A stretch of DNA of 13,999 bases from Bacteroidales bacterium UBA1219 (GCA_002309295.1 DBXF01000009.1:86746-100744), one strand, 5' to 3'; positions 1 to 6,679 are shown, counted from the stretch's first letter. Notes: generated from the letters alone by a model not told the origin. A program made the numbers and translations.

Positions 1-1128
1 GTGGCCGAGACCATGAGCAAAGGCGTGCAGTTCCTGCTCAAGAAAAACAACGTCGATGTGCTTACCGGCACCGGCAAAGTGATGCCCGGCAAGAAAGTGG
101 AAGTTACCAACGCCGAAGGCGTGGCCACCGTTTATGAAGCCAACCACATCATCATAGCCACCGGCGCCCGCTCGCGAAACCTGCCCAACCTGCCGCAGGA
201 CGGCAAAAAGATTATAGGCTACCGCGAAGCCATGACACTGCCCGAAAAACCCAAGACAATGGTGGTGGTAGGCTCCGGCGCCATAGGTAGCGAGTTCGCA
301 TTCTTCTACCAGTCGATAGGCGTGCAGGTTACCCTTGTGGAGTTCCTGCCCAACGTAGTCCCCAACGAGGACGAGGATGTGTCGGCACAGATAAGCCGCT
401 CGTTCCGCAAGATGGGTATGAAGGTTATGACCTCCGCTTCGGTGGAGAAAGTGGACATCGACGGCGACATCTGCCACGTCACCATCCAGTCGAAAAAAGG
501 CACCGAAGTGGTGGATGCCGATATAGTGCTCTCGGCAGTGGGCGTTGTCACCAACCTCGAAGGCATAGGTCTCGAAGAGGTGGGCATTGCCACCGAACGC
601 ACCAAAATCGTTGTCGACGACTACTATCGCACCAACGTGGAAGGCTACTACGCCATCGGCGACGTGGTGCACGGCCCCGCTCTGGCTCACGTGGCATCGG
701 CCGAAGCCCTTGTCTGCGTTGAGAAGATTGCCGGTCACAACCCGCACCCCGTCAACTACAACAACATTCCCGGCTGCACCTACACCACTCCCGAAGTGGC
801 CTCGGTGGGAATGAGCGAGAAAAAAGCCCGCGAAGCCGGATACGAAGTGCTGGTGGGCAAATTCCCCTACACCGCCTCGGGCAAGGCCACGGCAGCCGGC
901 AACCGCGACGGTTTCATCAAAATGGTTATCGACGCCAAAACCGACCAAATTCTGGGCGCACACTTCTGCGGCGACAACGTTACGGAGATGATTGCCGGTA
1001 TCGTTTCGGCACGGCAGAACGGCCTCACCGCCAAGCAGGTAGCCGCCTCGGTGCACCCGCACCCCACCATGTCCGAAGCCATCATGGAAGCCATCGAACA
1101 GGCCTACGGCAAAGCAGTACATCTGTAA
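1..1128 (+). CDS. lpdA: Dihydrolipoyl dehydrogenase (E3), C-terminal part, 5' end outside window
   Basis: This is the flavoprotein E3 that reoxidises dihydrolipoyl groups with NAD+ in 2-oxoacid dehydrogenase complexes or the glycine cleavage system, in the cytoplasm. Visible residues (numbered from the first codon in the window): ATGARS at 53-58, the NAD-binding Rossmann motif GSGAIG at 91-96 followed by the acidic strand end TLVE at 111-114, the second FAD contact AIGDV at 218-222, and the C-terminal dimer-interface active site HPHPTMSE at 352-359, where H354 and E359 are the expected catalytic base pair. Full-length family members are about 460-470 residues, so roughly 90 are missing, including the N-terminal FAD GxGxxG and the redox CxxxxC. 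The GTG at position 1 is simply the first in-frame codon, not a start. Which complex it serves cannot be told because its upstream neighbours are not in view. A hairpin terminator follows directly. Confidence in the family is very high. Confidence 0.96.
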   Translation: MAETMSKGVQFLLKKNNVDVLTGTGKVMPGKKVEVTNAEGVATVYEANHIIIATGARSRNLPNLPQDGKKIIGYREAMTLPEKPKTMVVVGSGAIGSEFAFFYQSIGVQVTLVEFLPNVVPNEDEDVSAQISRSFRKMGMKVMTSASVEKVDIDGDICHVTIQSKKGTEVVDADIVLSAVGVVTNLEGIGLEEVGIATERTKIVVDDYYRTNVEGYYAIGDVVHGPALAHVASAEALVCVEKIAGHNPHPVNYNNIPGCTYTTPEVASVGMSEKKAREAGYEVLVGKFPYTASGKATAAGNRDGFIKMVIDAKTDQILGAHFCGDNVTEMIAGIVSARQNGLTAKQVAASVHPHPTMSEAIMEAIEQAYGKAVHL

Positions 1129-1148
1129 TATTCACATAGTTGTAAATC

Positions 1149-1187
1149 AAAAATCCGTCTGGCATTGCGTCAGGCGGATTTTTTTTT
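1149..1187 (+). terminator. Rho-independent terminator of lpdA
   Basis: An 11-bp stem (1151-1161 with 1171-1181, one G-U pair) encloses a 9-nt loop and runs into an uninterrupted T tract to 1187. It starts about 20 nt after the lpdA stop. It separates lpdA from the serpin genes. Confidence 0.9.
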
Positions 1188-1325
1188 CCGAAATTCAATC
1201 GTGCGGATTATTCTAGCTGCGGCGGATTGTTTATCCACAACAACCGGAAACTCTAAACTCACAACTATCACCTAACCACATACTATAAAGGCCATTTCCT
1301 CGTTATCCCAAAAACAACCGAAACA

Positions 1326-2597
1326 ATGAAAAAACTGATTCTTATTATGGCAATAACCGCATTATGCGGCCAGATGTCGGCCTTCAGCCAGCCGTCGAAC
1401 TCTTTGAAATCCGAAGAGATAACCGGAGAAACAATAGACACCACTTTGGACAACGAACCCTCCCCTATCCTGCTCACCGAGCAGCAACGGACTTTCGTTG
1501 CCGACAACAACGCCTTCACGCTGAAATTCATTAAAACGGTGAACGACGAAGATCGTAGCGGCAAGAGCTTTATCTACTCGCCCTTGAGCATCACCTACGT
1601 GATGAGCATGGTCAATGCCGCCGCCGAGGGTGAGACCGAACGCGAGCTGGAGCAGACCCTCGGTTTCCACCAAGGGGGCATCAAAGCCGTCAACGAGTTC
1701 TGCAAGACGCTGATAGACAGTCTGCCGAAGGTCGACCGACAGGTGCAGCTTAACATCGCCAACGCCATTTTTGTGAACAAGGACTACCGTCTGCTGAAGC
1801 CTTACCAGAAAGACATGCAGAAATATTATGATGCCCTTGCCGAGTCGCTCGATTTTGCGTCGAAAAAGTCGCTCAACCATATCAACGGCTGGTGCAACAA
1901 AAAGACCAAAGGCATGATCCCCTCCATCCTCGGCGAGCTCAACCCCAGCGCCGTGGCCTACCTGCTCAACGCCATCTATTTCAAGGCCAACTGGGCCGAA
2001 CAGTTCAAGGAAGCCCTGACCAAAAACGACACCTTCCATACCGTCGAAGGTCCCGTGATGTTGCCATTGATGCGTCAGACGCACAAATTCAGATATATGA
2101 AAAACGACCTCTTCGCCGCCGTCGACCTGCCCTACGGCAACGGACAGTGGAGCATGACGGTGATGCTGCCCGAGAAAGGCAAGTCCGCTGACGATGTTAT
2201 AGACTATCTGGCCAAAAACGGCACCTCGTTCACCAGCGAGATGCGCCGTCGCAAGGTGAGCCTCAAACTGCCGCGTTTCGAGACGGAATCCAGCACCAGC
2301 GACCTTATCGGGACGATGAAAAAGTTGGGTATCTACAGTGTGTTCGGCAGCGGGGCCGAAATTCCCAATATGTGTGGCAGCGGAGTGTATATAAGTATGA
2401 TGTTGCAGAAAGCCCGTATCAAGGTGAACGAAACCGGCTCGGAGGCCGCAGCCGTAACGGTGGTGATGCTGGAGAAATCGAGTGCGCCGATACGCGAGGA
2501 GACCGTTGTCTTCCACGCCGACCGTCCGTTTGTGTACGCCATCCGCGAGGCCTCCACGGGAGTGATACTCTTTGTTGGAAAATTCACCGGAAAGTGA
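1326..2597 (+). CDS. Secreted serpin (serine/cysteine protease inhibitor), copy 1
   Basis: Serpins trap proteases by a suicide mechanism in which the cleaved reactive-centre loop inserts into beta-sheet A. The 423-residue protein opens with a signal peptide (MKK, hydrophobic core to about residue 20, likely SPase I cut near AFS-Q at 21/22). A polar linker of about 30 residues follows, and the serpin fold begins near residue 55. Family marks: FIYSPLSI at 82-89, NAIYFKANW at 215-223, the hinge GSEAAAVT at 371-378 (P15-P8, small residues as in inhibitory serpins), and the serpin signature FHADRPFVYAI from 396. The loop between hinge and signature is 3 residues longer than in alpha-1-antitrypsin. 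Counting from P15 puts P1 at S385, but the nearby K384 and R390 are alternatives, so the target class is not settled. The second serpin starts 49 bp downstream, so they probably share a transcript. No consensus TAnnTTTG promoter is visible in 1188-1325. Bacteroidota relatives such as miropin of Tannerella inhibit host proteases. Confidence 0.95.
   Translation: MKKLILIMAITALCGQMSAFSQPSNSLKSEEITGETIDTTLDNEPSPILLTEQQRTFVADNNAFTLKFIKTVNDEDRSGKSFIYSPLSITYVMSMVNAAAEGETERELEQTLGFHQGGIKAVNEFCKTLIDSLPKVDRQVQLNIANAIFVNKDYRLLKPYQKDMQKYYDALAESLDFASKKSLNHINGWCNKKTKGMIPSILGELNPSAVAYLLNAIYFKANWAEQFKEALTKNDTFHTVEGPVMLPLMRQTHKFRYMKNDLFAAVDLPYGNGQWSMTVMLPEKGKSADDVIDYLAKNGTSFTSEMRRRKVSLKLPRFETESSTSDLIGTMKKLGIYSVFGSGAEIPNMCGSGVYISMMLQKARIKVNETGSEAAAVTVVMLEKSSAPIREETVVFHADRPFVYAIREASTGVILFVGKFTGK
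2436..2510 (+). other. Reactive-centre loop of serpin 1
   Basis: This encodes residues 371-395: the conserved hinge GSEAAAVTVV, then the copy-specific segment MLEKSSAPIREETVV before the FHADRPF signature. The specific part contains K384, S385 and R390 as possible P1 residues. Confidence 0.8.
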
Positions 2598-2646
2598 TGC
2601 CTTTTGTTTTGACCATTATAGTTTTTTGACTTAAATCATTATAAAA

Positions 2647-3912
2647 ATGAAAAAACTGCTTTTAATTCTGGCCGCAGCCTCGTTTGGTTGCTTTATGGTT
2701 TGCTGTAGCCAACAAGTGAAAACCGATAATAACGACGTGGAAACGGAGGACTCGTTACCCGACCCGGAACCCATCGAGATATCCAAACAGCAAATGGATT
2801 CGCTTATTGCCGACAACAACGCTTTTACGCTGAAATTCCTAAAAACGGTGAACACCGAAGACCAGAGCGGCAAGAGTTTCATCTACTCGCCGCTGAGCAT
2901 CACCTACGTGCTGAGCATGGTGAACGACGCCGCCGAGGGCACCACCGAGCAGGAGCTGGAACAAGTTCTCGGTTTCCGCCAAGGGGGCATACAAGCCGCC
3001 AACGGTTTCTGTAAAACCTTGATAGACAGTCTTCCCAAAATAGACACTTCGGTGCAACTGAACATCGCCAACTCCATTTTCGTGAACAAGAATTACAAAC
3101 TGAAAGCGACTTTCAAACGGGATTTGCGGTATTACTACGACGCCCTTGCCGAGTCGCACGATTTCGCCTCGCCAAAGACACTCCAACGTATCAACGGCTG
3201 GTGCGACGAAAAAACCAACGGCATGATACCCAACATCCTCAACAATCTGAACCCCGACGCCATGTCGTATCTGCTCAACGCCATATATTTCAAAGCCGGT
3301 TGGAGCGAACCTTTCGAAGAATCTTCCACTAAAGAACAAAAATTTGCCACCGCCAACGGACCTGTCACGATACCGTTGATGCATCAAACCTACGCTTACA
3401 AATACATGAAAAACAACACTTTCGCTGCTGTGGATATTCCCTACGGCAACGAGCAGTGGAGCATGACGGTGCTTTTGCCCCACAAAGGAAAAACTCCGGA
3501 TAATGTTATCGAATTTCTTGCCAAAAACGGCATGTCGTTTGCAAAAAGTTTAGAATGGAATACGGTGGACTTGAAACTCCCCCGTTTCGAAACGGAATCG
3601 ACCACCGAAGATTTGATTGGAACACTGAAAAATATGGGCATCAACCGAGTGTTTTGCAACGGTGCCGAAATGCCAAACATGTGCGACAAATCTGTATATA
3701 TCAGCAATATGCTGCAAAAAGCCCGTATCAAAGTTGACGAGAGTGGCTCGGAGGCGGCGGCTGTTACAGTTGTAGAATTTGCGGAACTTAGCGTCGGTGT
3801 GGAAGAACCCGAGCCTCCAATCATCTTCCACGCCAACCGTCCGTTTGTGTATATGATCCGCGAGACCTCCACGGGAGTGATACTCTTTGTGGGAAAATTC
3901 ACCGGAAAGTGA
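2647..3912 (+). CDS. Serpin, copy 2, possibly lipid-anchored
   Basis: This 421-residue serpin is plainly a paralogue of the one before it: the same MKK leader, the same fold landmarks (FIYSPLSI at 78-85, LNAIYFKAGW in mid-protein) and an identical hinge GSEAAAVTVV from residue 367. Its last 28 residues differ from copy 1 at only three positions. The reactive loop differs completely. Counting from P15 gives P1-P1' = L381-S382, which would suit chymotrypsin- or elastase-like proteases, though this is an inference. The N-terminus differs in kind from copy 1: the hydrophobic stretch ends in cysteines (C15, C19, C20) followed by SQQ and a long acidic linker (22-48). This looks like a loose lipobox (MVC-C or GC) and suggests an outer-membrane lipoprotein, although the -3 to -1 residues are not ideal. 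The start ATG fits the signal peptide. The transporter gene begins 45 bp downstream. The gene looks somewhat more AT-rich in third positions than copy 1. Confidence 0.95.
   Translation: MKKLLLILAAASFGCFMVCCSQQVKTDNNDVETEDSLPDPEPIEISKQQMDSLIADNNAFTLKFLKTVNTEDQSGKSFIYSPLSITYVLSMVNDAAEGTTEQELEQVLGFRQGGIQAANGFCKTLIDSLPKIDTSVQLNIANSIFVNKNYKLKATFKRDLRYYYDALAESHDFASPKTLQRINGWCDEKTNGMIPNILNNLNPDAMSYLLNAIYFKAGWSEPFEESSTKEQKFATANGPVTIPLMHQTYAYKYMKNNTFAAVDIPYGNEQWSMTVLLPHKGKTPDNVIEFLAKNGMSFAKSLEWNTVDLKLPRFETESTTEDLIGTLKNMGINRVFCNGAEMPNMCDKSVYISNMLQKARIKVDESGSEAAAVTVVEFAELSVGVEEPEPPIIFHANRPFVYMIRETSTGVILFVGKFTGK
3745..3825 (+). other. Reactive-centre loop of serpin 2
   Basis: This encodes residues 367-393: hinge GSEAAAVTVV, then the acidic, proline-rich copy-specific segment EFAELSVGVEEPEPPII before FHANRPF. 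L381-S382 is the expected scissile bond by residue counting. The loop is two residues longer than in serpin 1 and contains no basic residue. Confidence 0.8.
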
Positions 3913-3957
3913 TGGTTCCCTTTATAATGTCCACTACAGCACCAAACGCCTGATTAC

Positions 3958-4929
3958 ATGCTTGTTGGCGAGACAATAGCCCTTGTGGTGGCAGTGTCGT
4001 GGACAGCCACGGCTCTGTTTGCCGAAGAGGGCTCCAAACGTATGGGGTCGCTGCCGTTCAATGCGGTGCGGATGACCCTGTCGCTGCTTTTGCTTATCCC
4101 CACGCTGTGGCTTATCATTGGAGCACCCTACCCGCGCTTTGCCGACACGCAGACGTGGCTGTGGCTGCTGCTCTCGGGTGTGGTTGGCTACACCATAGGC
4201 GACTACTGCCTGATGAAAGGTTATATCATCATCGGGTCCCGTTTCGGACAGCTTTTTATGACACTTTCGGCCCCCACGGCGGCACTCTTCGGAAGACTGC
4301 TGCTTGGCGAGAGCATGCGCCCGCTCGCCCTTGTGGGTATGGCGGTAACCGTTTTCGGCATAGCCCTTTCTATACTTGCCAAGCCGCACGACGGACATCT
4401 TTCGCTAAAACTGCCTGCAAAGGGAATTTTCTTTGCAGTGATGGCCGGCATCTGTCAGGGAGCAGGGCTGGTGCTGAGCAAAAAAGGACTGATACACTAC
4501 TCCGACTCCATTGCCTCCGAAGGCTTGGATATATCCGCCGCCGTTCCGGATGCCATTGTCCCCCTGCCCTTGAATGTAAGCATCACTTTTGCATCCACCA
4601 TGATACGCGGAAGCATAGGGCTGGCGGGTTTTTTGCTATTGCTGATGATTTTTGGCAAGGACTGGAGGGGACAGCTGCGCCGTGCTGTAACCGACCGCCG
4701 TGCAATGCGCGCCGCAGCCCTGTCGATGCTGTTCGGGCCTTTTGTGGGTGTGAGCCTCTCGCTGCTGGCTACATTATACACTTCCACCGGCGTGGCACAG
4801 ACCATCTTTGCCCTTACTCCGGTGCTTATCATCATCCCCTCGGTTATGATGTTCCACCAAAAAGTAACTGTACGCGAGGTGGCAGGGGCGCTGATAAGTG
4901 TGCTGGGCGTAAGCCTTTTCTTTATGTAA
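3958..4929 (+). CDS. EamA/DMT-family membrane transporter
   Basis: This is an inner-membrane protein of the drug/metabolite transporter superfamily. Relatives export or import small metabolites such as amino acids, but the substrate here cannot be read from sequence. The 323 residues give about ten hydrophobic helices (near 3-22, 34-55, 66-84, 95-112, 122-141, 156-174, 209-232, 252-273, 280-298, 307-322). They are arranged as two EamA repeats (about 5-142 and 156-322). Each repeat ends in the typical pattern of a glutamate or charged residue, then a GxxxxxxGxxL-like helix (LLLGESMRPLALVG at 114-127; VTVREVAGALISVLGV at 303-318). The second repeat carries an insert of about 25 polar residues (181-207) before its second helix, longer than in many members. 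The ATG at 3958 starts directly at the first helix. The gene begins 45 bp after serpin 2 with no terminator or promoter seen between, so cotranscription is possible without implying a shared function. A hairpin overlaps its stop region. Confidence 0.9.
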   Translation: MLVGETIALVVAVSWTATALFAEEGSKRMGSLPFNAVRMTLSLLLLIPTLWLIIGAPYPRFADTQTWLWLLLSGVVGYTIGDYCLMKGYIIIGSRFGQLFMTLSAPTAALFGRLLLGESMRPLALVGMAVTVFGIALSILAKPHDGHLSLKLPAKGIFFAVMAGICQGAGLVLSKKGLIHYSDSIASEGLDISAAVPDAIVPLPLNVSITFASTMIRGSIGLAGFLLLLMIFGKDWRGQLRRAVTDRRAMRAAALSMLFGPFVGVSLSLLATLYTSTGVAQTIFALTPVLIIIPSVMMFHQKVTVREVAGALISVLGVSLFFM

Positions 4930-4960
4930 AAAAAGACGCAGACCTTGAGCCTGCGTCCTT
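4928..4960. terminator. Hairpin terminator after the EamA gene, possibly bidirectional
   Basis: A 7-bp GC-rich stem (4935-4941 with 4951-4957) has a 9-nt loop. On the + strand it is followed by a modest CTTTCT tract. On the - strand it is followed by seven uninterrupted T (4928-4934), so as a terminator it looks stronger for - strand transcripts than for the EamA gene. Confidence 0.7.
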
Positions 4961-5065
4961 TCTATCAACCTGTTTCTATGATTATTTGTTTCCCAAGCCG
5001 ACCCTTGCGCCGGCAAAAAACATAATGCAGGGTTGCGGCAGTGAGAATCGAAGAATTGTAGTGGC
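4961..5065. other. Intergenic segment between two terminators
   Basis: About 105 bp lie between the EamA terminator and the kal terminator. I see no supported gene. On the - strand it holds a small GCCG/CGGC hairpin near 5000-5015 and a 13-codon ORF (5023-4982) without other support. It could be an untranslated remnant or a small RNA ending at the 4928-4957 hairpin. No TAnnTTTG box was found upstream of it on the - strand. Confidence 0.3.
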
Positions 5066-5101
5066 AAAAAAAACTGCAACACTTTTCGGTGTTGCAGTTT
5101 T
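5066..5101 (-). terminator. Terminator of the kal operon
   Basis: A perfect 12-bp stem (5071-5082 with 5089-5100, extendable by one A-T pair at 5070/5101) has a 6-nt loop. On the - strand it is followed by T residues down to 5066. It lies 24 nt past the kal stop and closes the lipoprotein/CoA-transferase/kal transcript. Confidence 0.92.
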
Positions 5102-5124
5102 ATCAAGTGTTGGAATTTACAAGT

Positions 5125-5514
5125 TTAGTTCTTGCGCTGGCACTTTTTAGGTGTAACGCAGGTGCCGTGAGCGCGGCATACCAGCACTTTTTCGGGAAGC
5201 ACGTCGGCTGCCGAGTCGCTGATGTCGGGACGCGGGGCTATAACCTTGTAAGCCTCGAACGACATCTCGCGCGAAGTGTTGCCAACGCGTGTTATCTCAC
5301 CGTAAGCCTCGATATAGTCGCCGGCGTAAACGGGAGCCTTAAACTCCACCATGTCGTAGGCGCAGAAAAGGCCTTCGTCGCCGTCTTGAATTATAAGGAG
5401 CTCTGTGGCCACATCGCCAAAGAGGTGGAGCATGTGTGCTCCGTCAACCAAATTTCCGCCGTAGTGGGCGTCCTTGGCGCTCATACGTACTCTTAACATC
5501 GATTTTGCTGCCAT
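5125..5514 (-). CDS. kal: 3-aminobutyryl-CoA ammonia-lyase
   Basis: This cytoplasmic hotdog-fold enzyme of lysine fermentation removes ammonia from L-3-aminobutyryl-CoA to give crotonyl-CoA, which is then reduced to butyryl-CoA. The 129-residue length and the strongly conserved N-terminal block (LRVRMSAKDAHYGGNLVDGA at 7-26, then LFGDVATELL at 31-40 and GDEGLF at 45-50) match Kal proteins of Fusobacterium, Clostridium and Porphyromonas as I know them. So do VGNTSR at 77-82 and the C-terminal CRAHGTCVTPK at 113-123. The generic alternative would be a thioesterase of the same fold, but the DAHYGG block favours Kal. The gene starts 5 bp after the CoA-transferase stop, implying translational coupling. 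M6 is an alternative start, and the upstream ATG was kept because of the tight spacing. The other lysine-pathway genes (kamA, kamDE, kdd, kce) are not in the window. A strong terminator follows. Confidence 0.88.
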   Translation of the reverse strand: MAAKSMLRVRMSAKDAHYGGNLVDGAHMLHLFGDVATELLIIQDGDEGLFCAYDMVEFKAPVYAGDYIEAYGEITRVGNTSREMSFEAYKVIAPRPDISDSAADVLPEKVLVCRAHGTCVTPKKCQRKN

Positions 5515-5519
5515 AGTCC

Positions 5520-6167
5520 TTATTTTTTAATGATATAGTCAACCAAAATTGCCTGTGTGCGGATGGCTTCGTGAGCCAGAGTACCGGTTTTCACCACTTC
5601 CTGCGGTTCCACGATAACCAAATCGGCTGCTGTAGCCATCAGCGGGCAGAAATTCTGCGATGTGCCTTTGTAGATAAGGTTGCCGTCTTCGTCGGAGATG
5701 TTGGCGCCGATAAGGGCTACGTCGGCGTGGAGGGGTTTCTCGAGCAGGTATTCCTTGCCGTCAACGGTAACTTTTTCCTTGCCGTTTTCAACCACGGTGC
5801 CAAGGCCGGTCTGTGTAAGAACGCCACCCAGTCCTGCTCCGCCGCTGCGTATGCGTTCGGCCAAAGTGCCTTGCGGACTGAATTCCACCTGCAGCTCGCC
5901 GCTGTTCATCTGGTTTATAGTCTCCTCGTTGGTGCCGATGTGCGACACAATGAGTTTCTTAATCTGGTGGTTTACAATCATTTTGCCTACGCCACGATTT
6001 ACGTAAGCTGTGTCGTTGCTGATAAGGGTGAGGTCTTTCACGCCTTTGGCAACCAGTGCGTCGATAATGGATTCGGGTGTACCTACGCCCAAAAATCCGC
6101 CGACCATGATGGTCATGCCGTCGTGGATTTTTTCTACGGCTTCCTGTACTGTTATAAATTTGTTCAT
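5520..6167 (-). CDS. 3-oxoacid CoA-transferase, subunit A (AtoD-like)
   Basis: This is the alpha subunit of a family I CoA-transferase, acting on acetoacetate/butyryl-CoA-type substrates in the cytoplasm. At residues 16-31 the sequence DGMTIMVGGFLGVGTP fits the family's first signature (DG, hydrophobic triplet, GGF, GxP). Further family marks are LTLISND at 46-52, SHIGTN at 75-80, QGTLAERIR at 99-107 and ADVALIGA at 148-155. The 215 residues are normal for subunit A. The catalytic glutamate of these enzymes sits in subunit B, which is not adjacent: the next gene is kal, 5 bp on. The C-terminus (TLAHEAIRTQAILVDYIIKK) departs from the usual HTPGIxVD ending. In lysine fermenters this enzyme converts acetoacetate or 3-keto-5-aminohexanoate-derived products and butyryl-CoA, so the neighbour supports that role, by inference. 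It starts 29 bp after the upstream lipoprotein's stop and probably shares that promoter. Confidence 0.9.
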   Translation of the reverse strand: MNKFITVQEAVEKIHDGMTIMVGGFLGVGTPESIIDALVAKGVKDLTLISNDTAYVNRGVGKMIVNHQIKKLIVSHIGTNEETINQMNSGELQVEFSPQGTLAERIRSGGAGLGGVLTQTGLGTVVENGKEKVTVDGKEYLLEKPLHADVALIGANISDEDGNLIYKGTSQNFCPLMATAADLVIVEPQEVVKTGTLAHEAIRTQAILVDYIIKK

Positions 6168-6196
6168 ATTATCTGTGTTTTATTTCTGTTGTGTTT

Positions 6197-6442
6197 TTAT
6201 TCTTTTGGAACGCAAGTAGTTTCCGATTCGAAAGAGATGCCCGAACGGTCGGTGGTGCTGTATTTTGTTATATCTTCGCACTTGCCGTCGTCGATTTTTA
6301 TCTCAACTAGGAAAGAGTAGGTGTTGACATCGTCGGCGTATGTGCGTTTGTATTTGCATGAGCAAGTTTTCTCTTTTTTGCACGACGGTGCCAAAAGACC
6401 GATGGCTATAATCAATCCGATAATATATAGTGTTTTTTTCAT
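6197..6442 (-). CDS. Small four-cysteine lipoprotein, copy A
   Basis: This is an 81-residue predicted lipoprotein of unknown function. It has the MKK start, a hydrophobic core at 4-17 and a clear lipobox LAPSC with lipidation at C21. The mature part is only about 60 residues and has four further cysteines (C27, C29, C55, C77) in the pattern lipid-Cys-KKEK-x-CxC, DDGKCED, then a Cys four residues from the end. Four cysteines could make two disulfides or hold a metal. The next gene upstream encodes a protein with the same pattern (see copy B), so these are paralogues in tandem. It lies 24 bp after copy B and 29 bp before the CoA-transferase, in the same likely operon. I do not recognise the family. 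Confidence 0.8.
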   Translation of the reverse strand: MKKTLYIIGLIIAIGLLAPSCKKEKTCSCKYKRTYADDVNTYSFLVEIKIDDGKCEDITKYSTTDRSGISFESETTCVPKE

Positions 6443-6466
6443 GGTTCGATAATTAAAAAGGTTTTA

Positions 6467-6679
6467 CTATAAAGTGTCCTCCATGCAAAAAAGGCGGACT
6501 TCTTCAAGGCCGTTGGCGTCGTTCAGGTATCTGAAATCGATGCATTCGCCATTGTCGGTGTGCAGGCGTATCACATCGCCTTTGCCTTCTACCGAGCACA
6601 CACAGTCTTTTTCTTTGGCACACGAGTAGATAACCGCTACAACCAGCGTTACCATAATCGCGAGAATTACTTTTTTCAT
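6467..6679 (-). CDS. Small four-cysteine lipoprotein, copy B (first gene of operon)
   Basis: This is a 70-residue predicted lipoprotein: MKK start, hydrophobic core at 4-18, lipobox VIYSC with lipidation at C20. Mature-part cysteines are C26, C28, C46 and C65, in the order lipid-Cys-AKEK-x-CxC, DNGECID, then a late Cys. The offset from the lipid cysteine to the CxC pair (+6, +8) is the same as in copy A, and the DxGxCxD block is shared. The region between the CxC and that block is shorter here (17 versus 25 residues). The ATG fits the signal peptide and lies about 50 nt after the -7 box of a consensus Bacteroidota promoter. Function is unknown; an envelope location is likely. Confidence 0.78.
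   Translation of the reverse strand: MKKVILAIMVTLVVAVIYSCAKEKDCVCSVEGKGDVIRLHTDNGECIDFRYLNDANGLEEVRLFCMEDTL

Noticed and set aside
1..3. GTG at the window edge as the start of lpdA
   Set aside because: The protein would lack its FAD-binding N-terminus and redox disulfide, which the family needs; the gene is cut by the window.
1326..1391. Serpin 1 as a lipoprotein through C14
   Set aside because: The residues before C14 (TAL) do not form a lipobox and the signal peptide continues to a good SPase I site at about residue 21.
1362..2516. A 384-codon open frame on the - strand opposite serpin 1
   Set aside because: It mirrors the serpin codons, has no signal or family resemblance, and the same effect recurs opposite serpin 2 (2839-3483). 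The + strand frame is a clear serpin.
4982..5023. 13-codon - strand ORF (MFFAGARVGLGNK) between the terminators
   Set aside because: It is too short, without a promoter or other support; chance is the simplest explanation.
3999..5150. A 383-codon + frame overlapping the EamA transporter and running past it
   Set aside because: It is Cys/His/Arg-rich and out of frame with a ten-helix transporter whose composition is coherent. It crosses two hairpins after the transporter ends.
5571..6320. A 249-codon + frame opposite the CoA-transferase and lipoprotein genes
   Set aside because: The - strand proteins show known signatures and lipoboxes; the + frame shows none and crosses gene boundaries.
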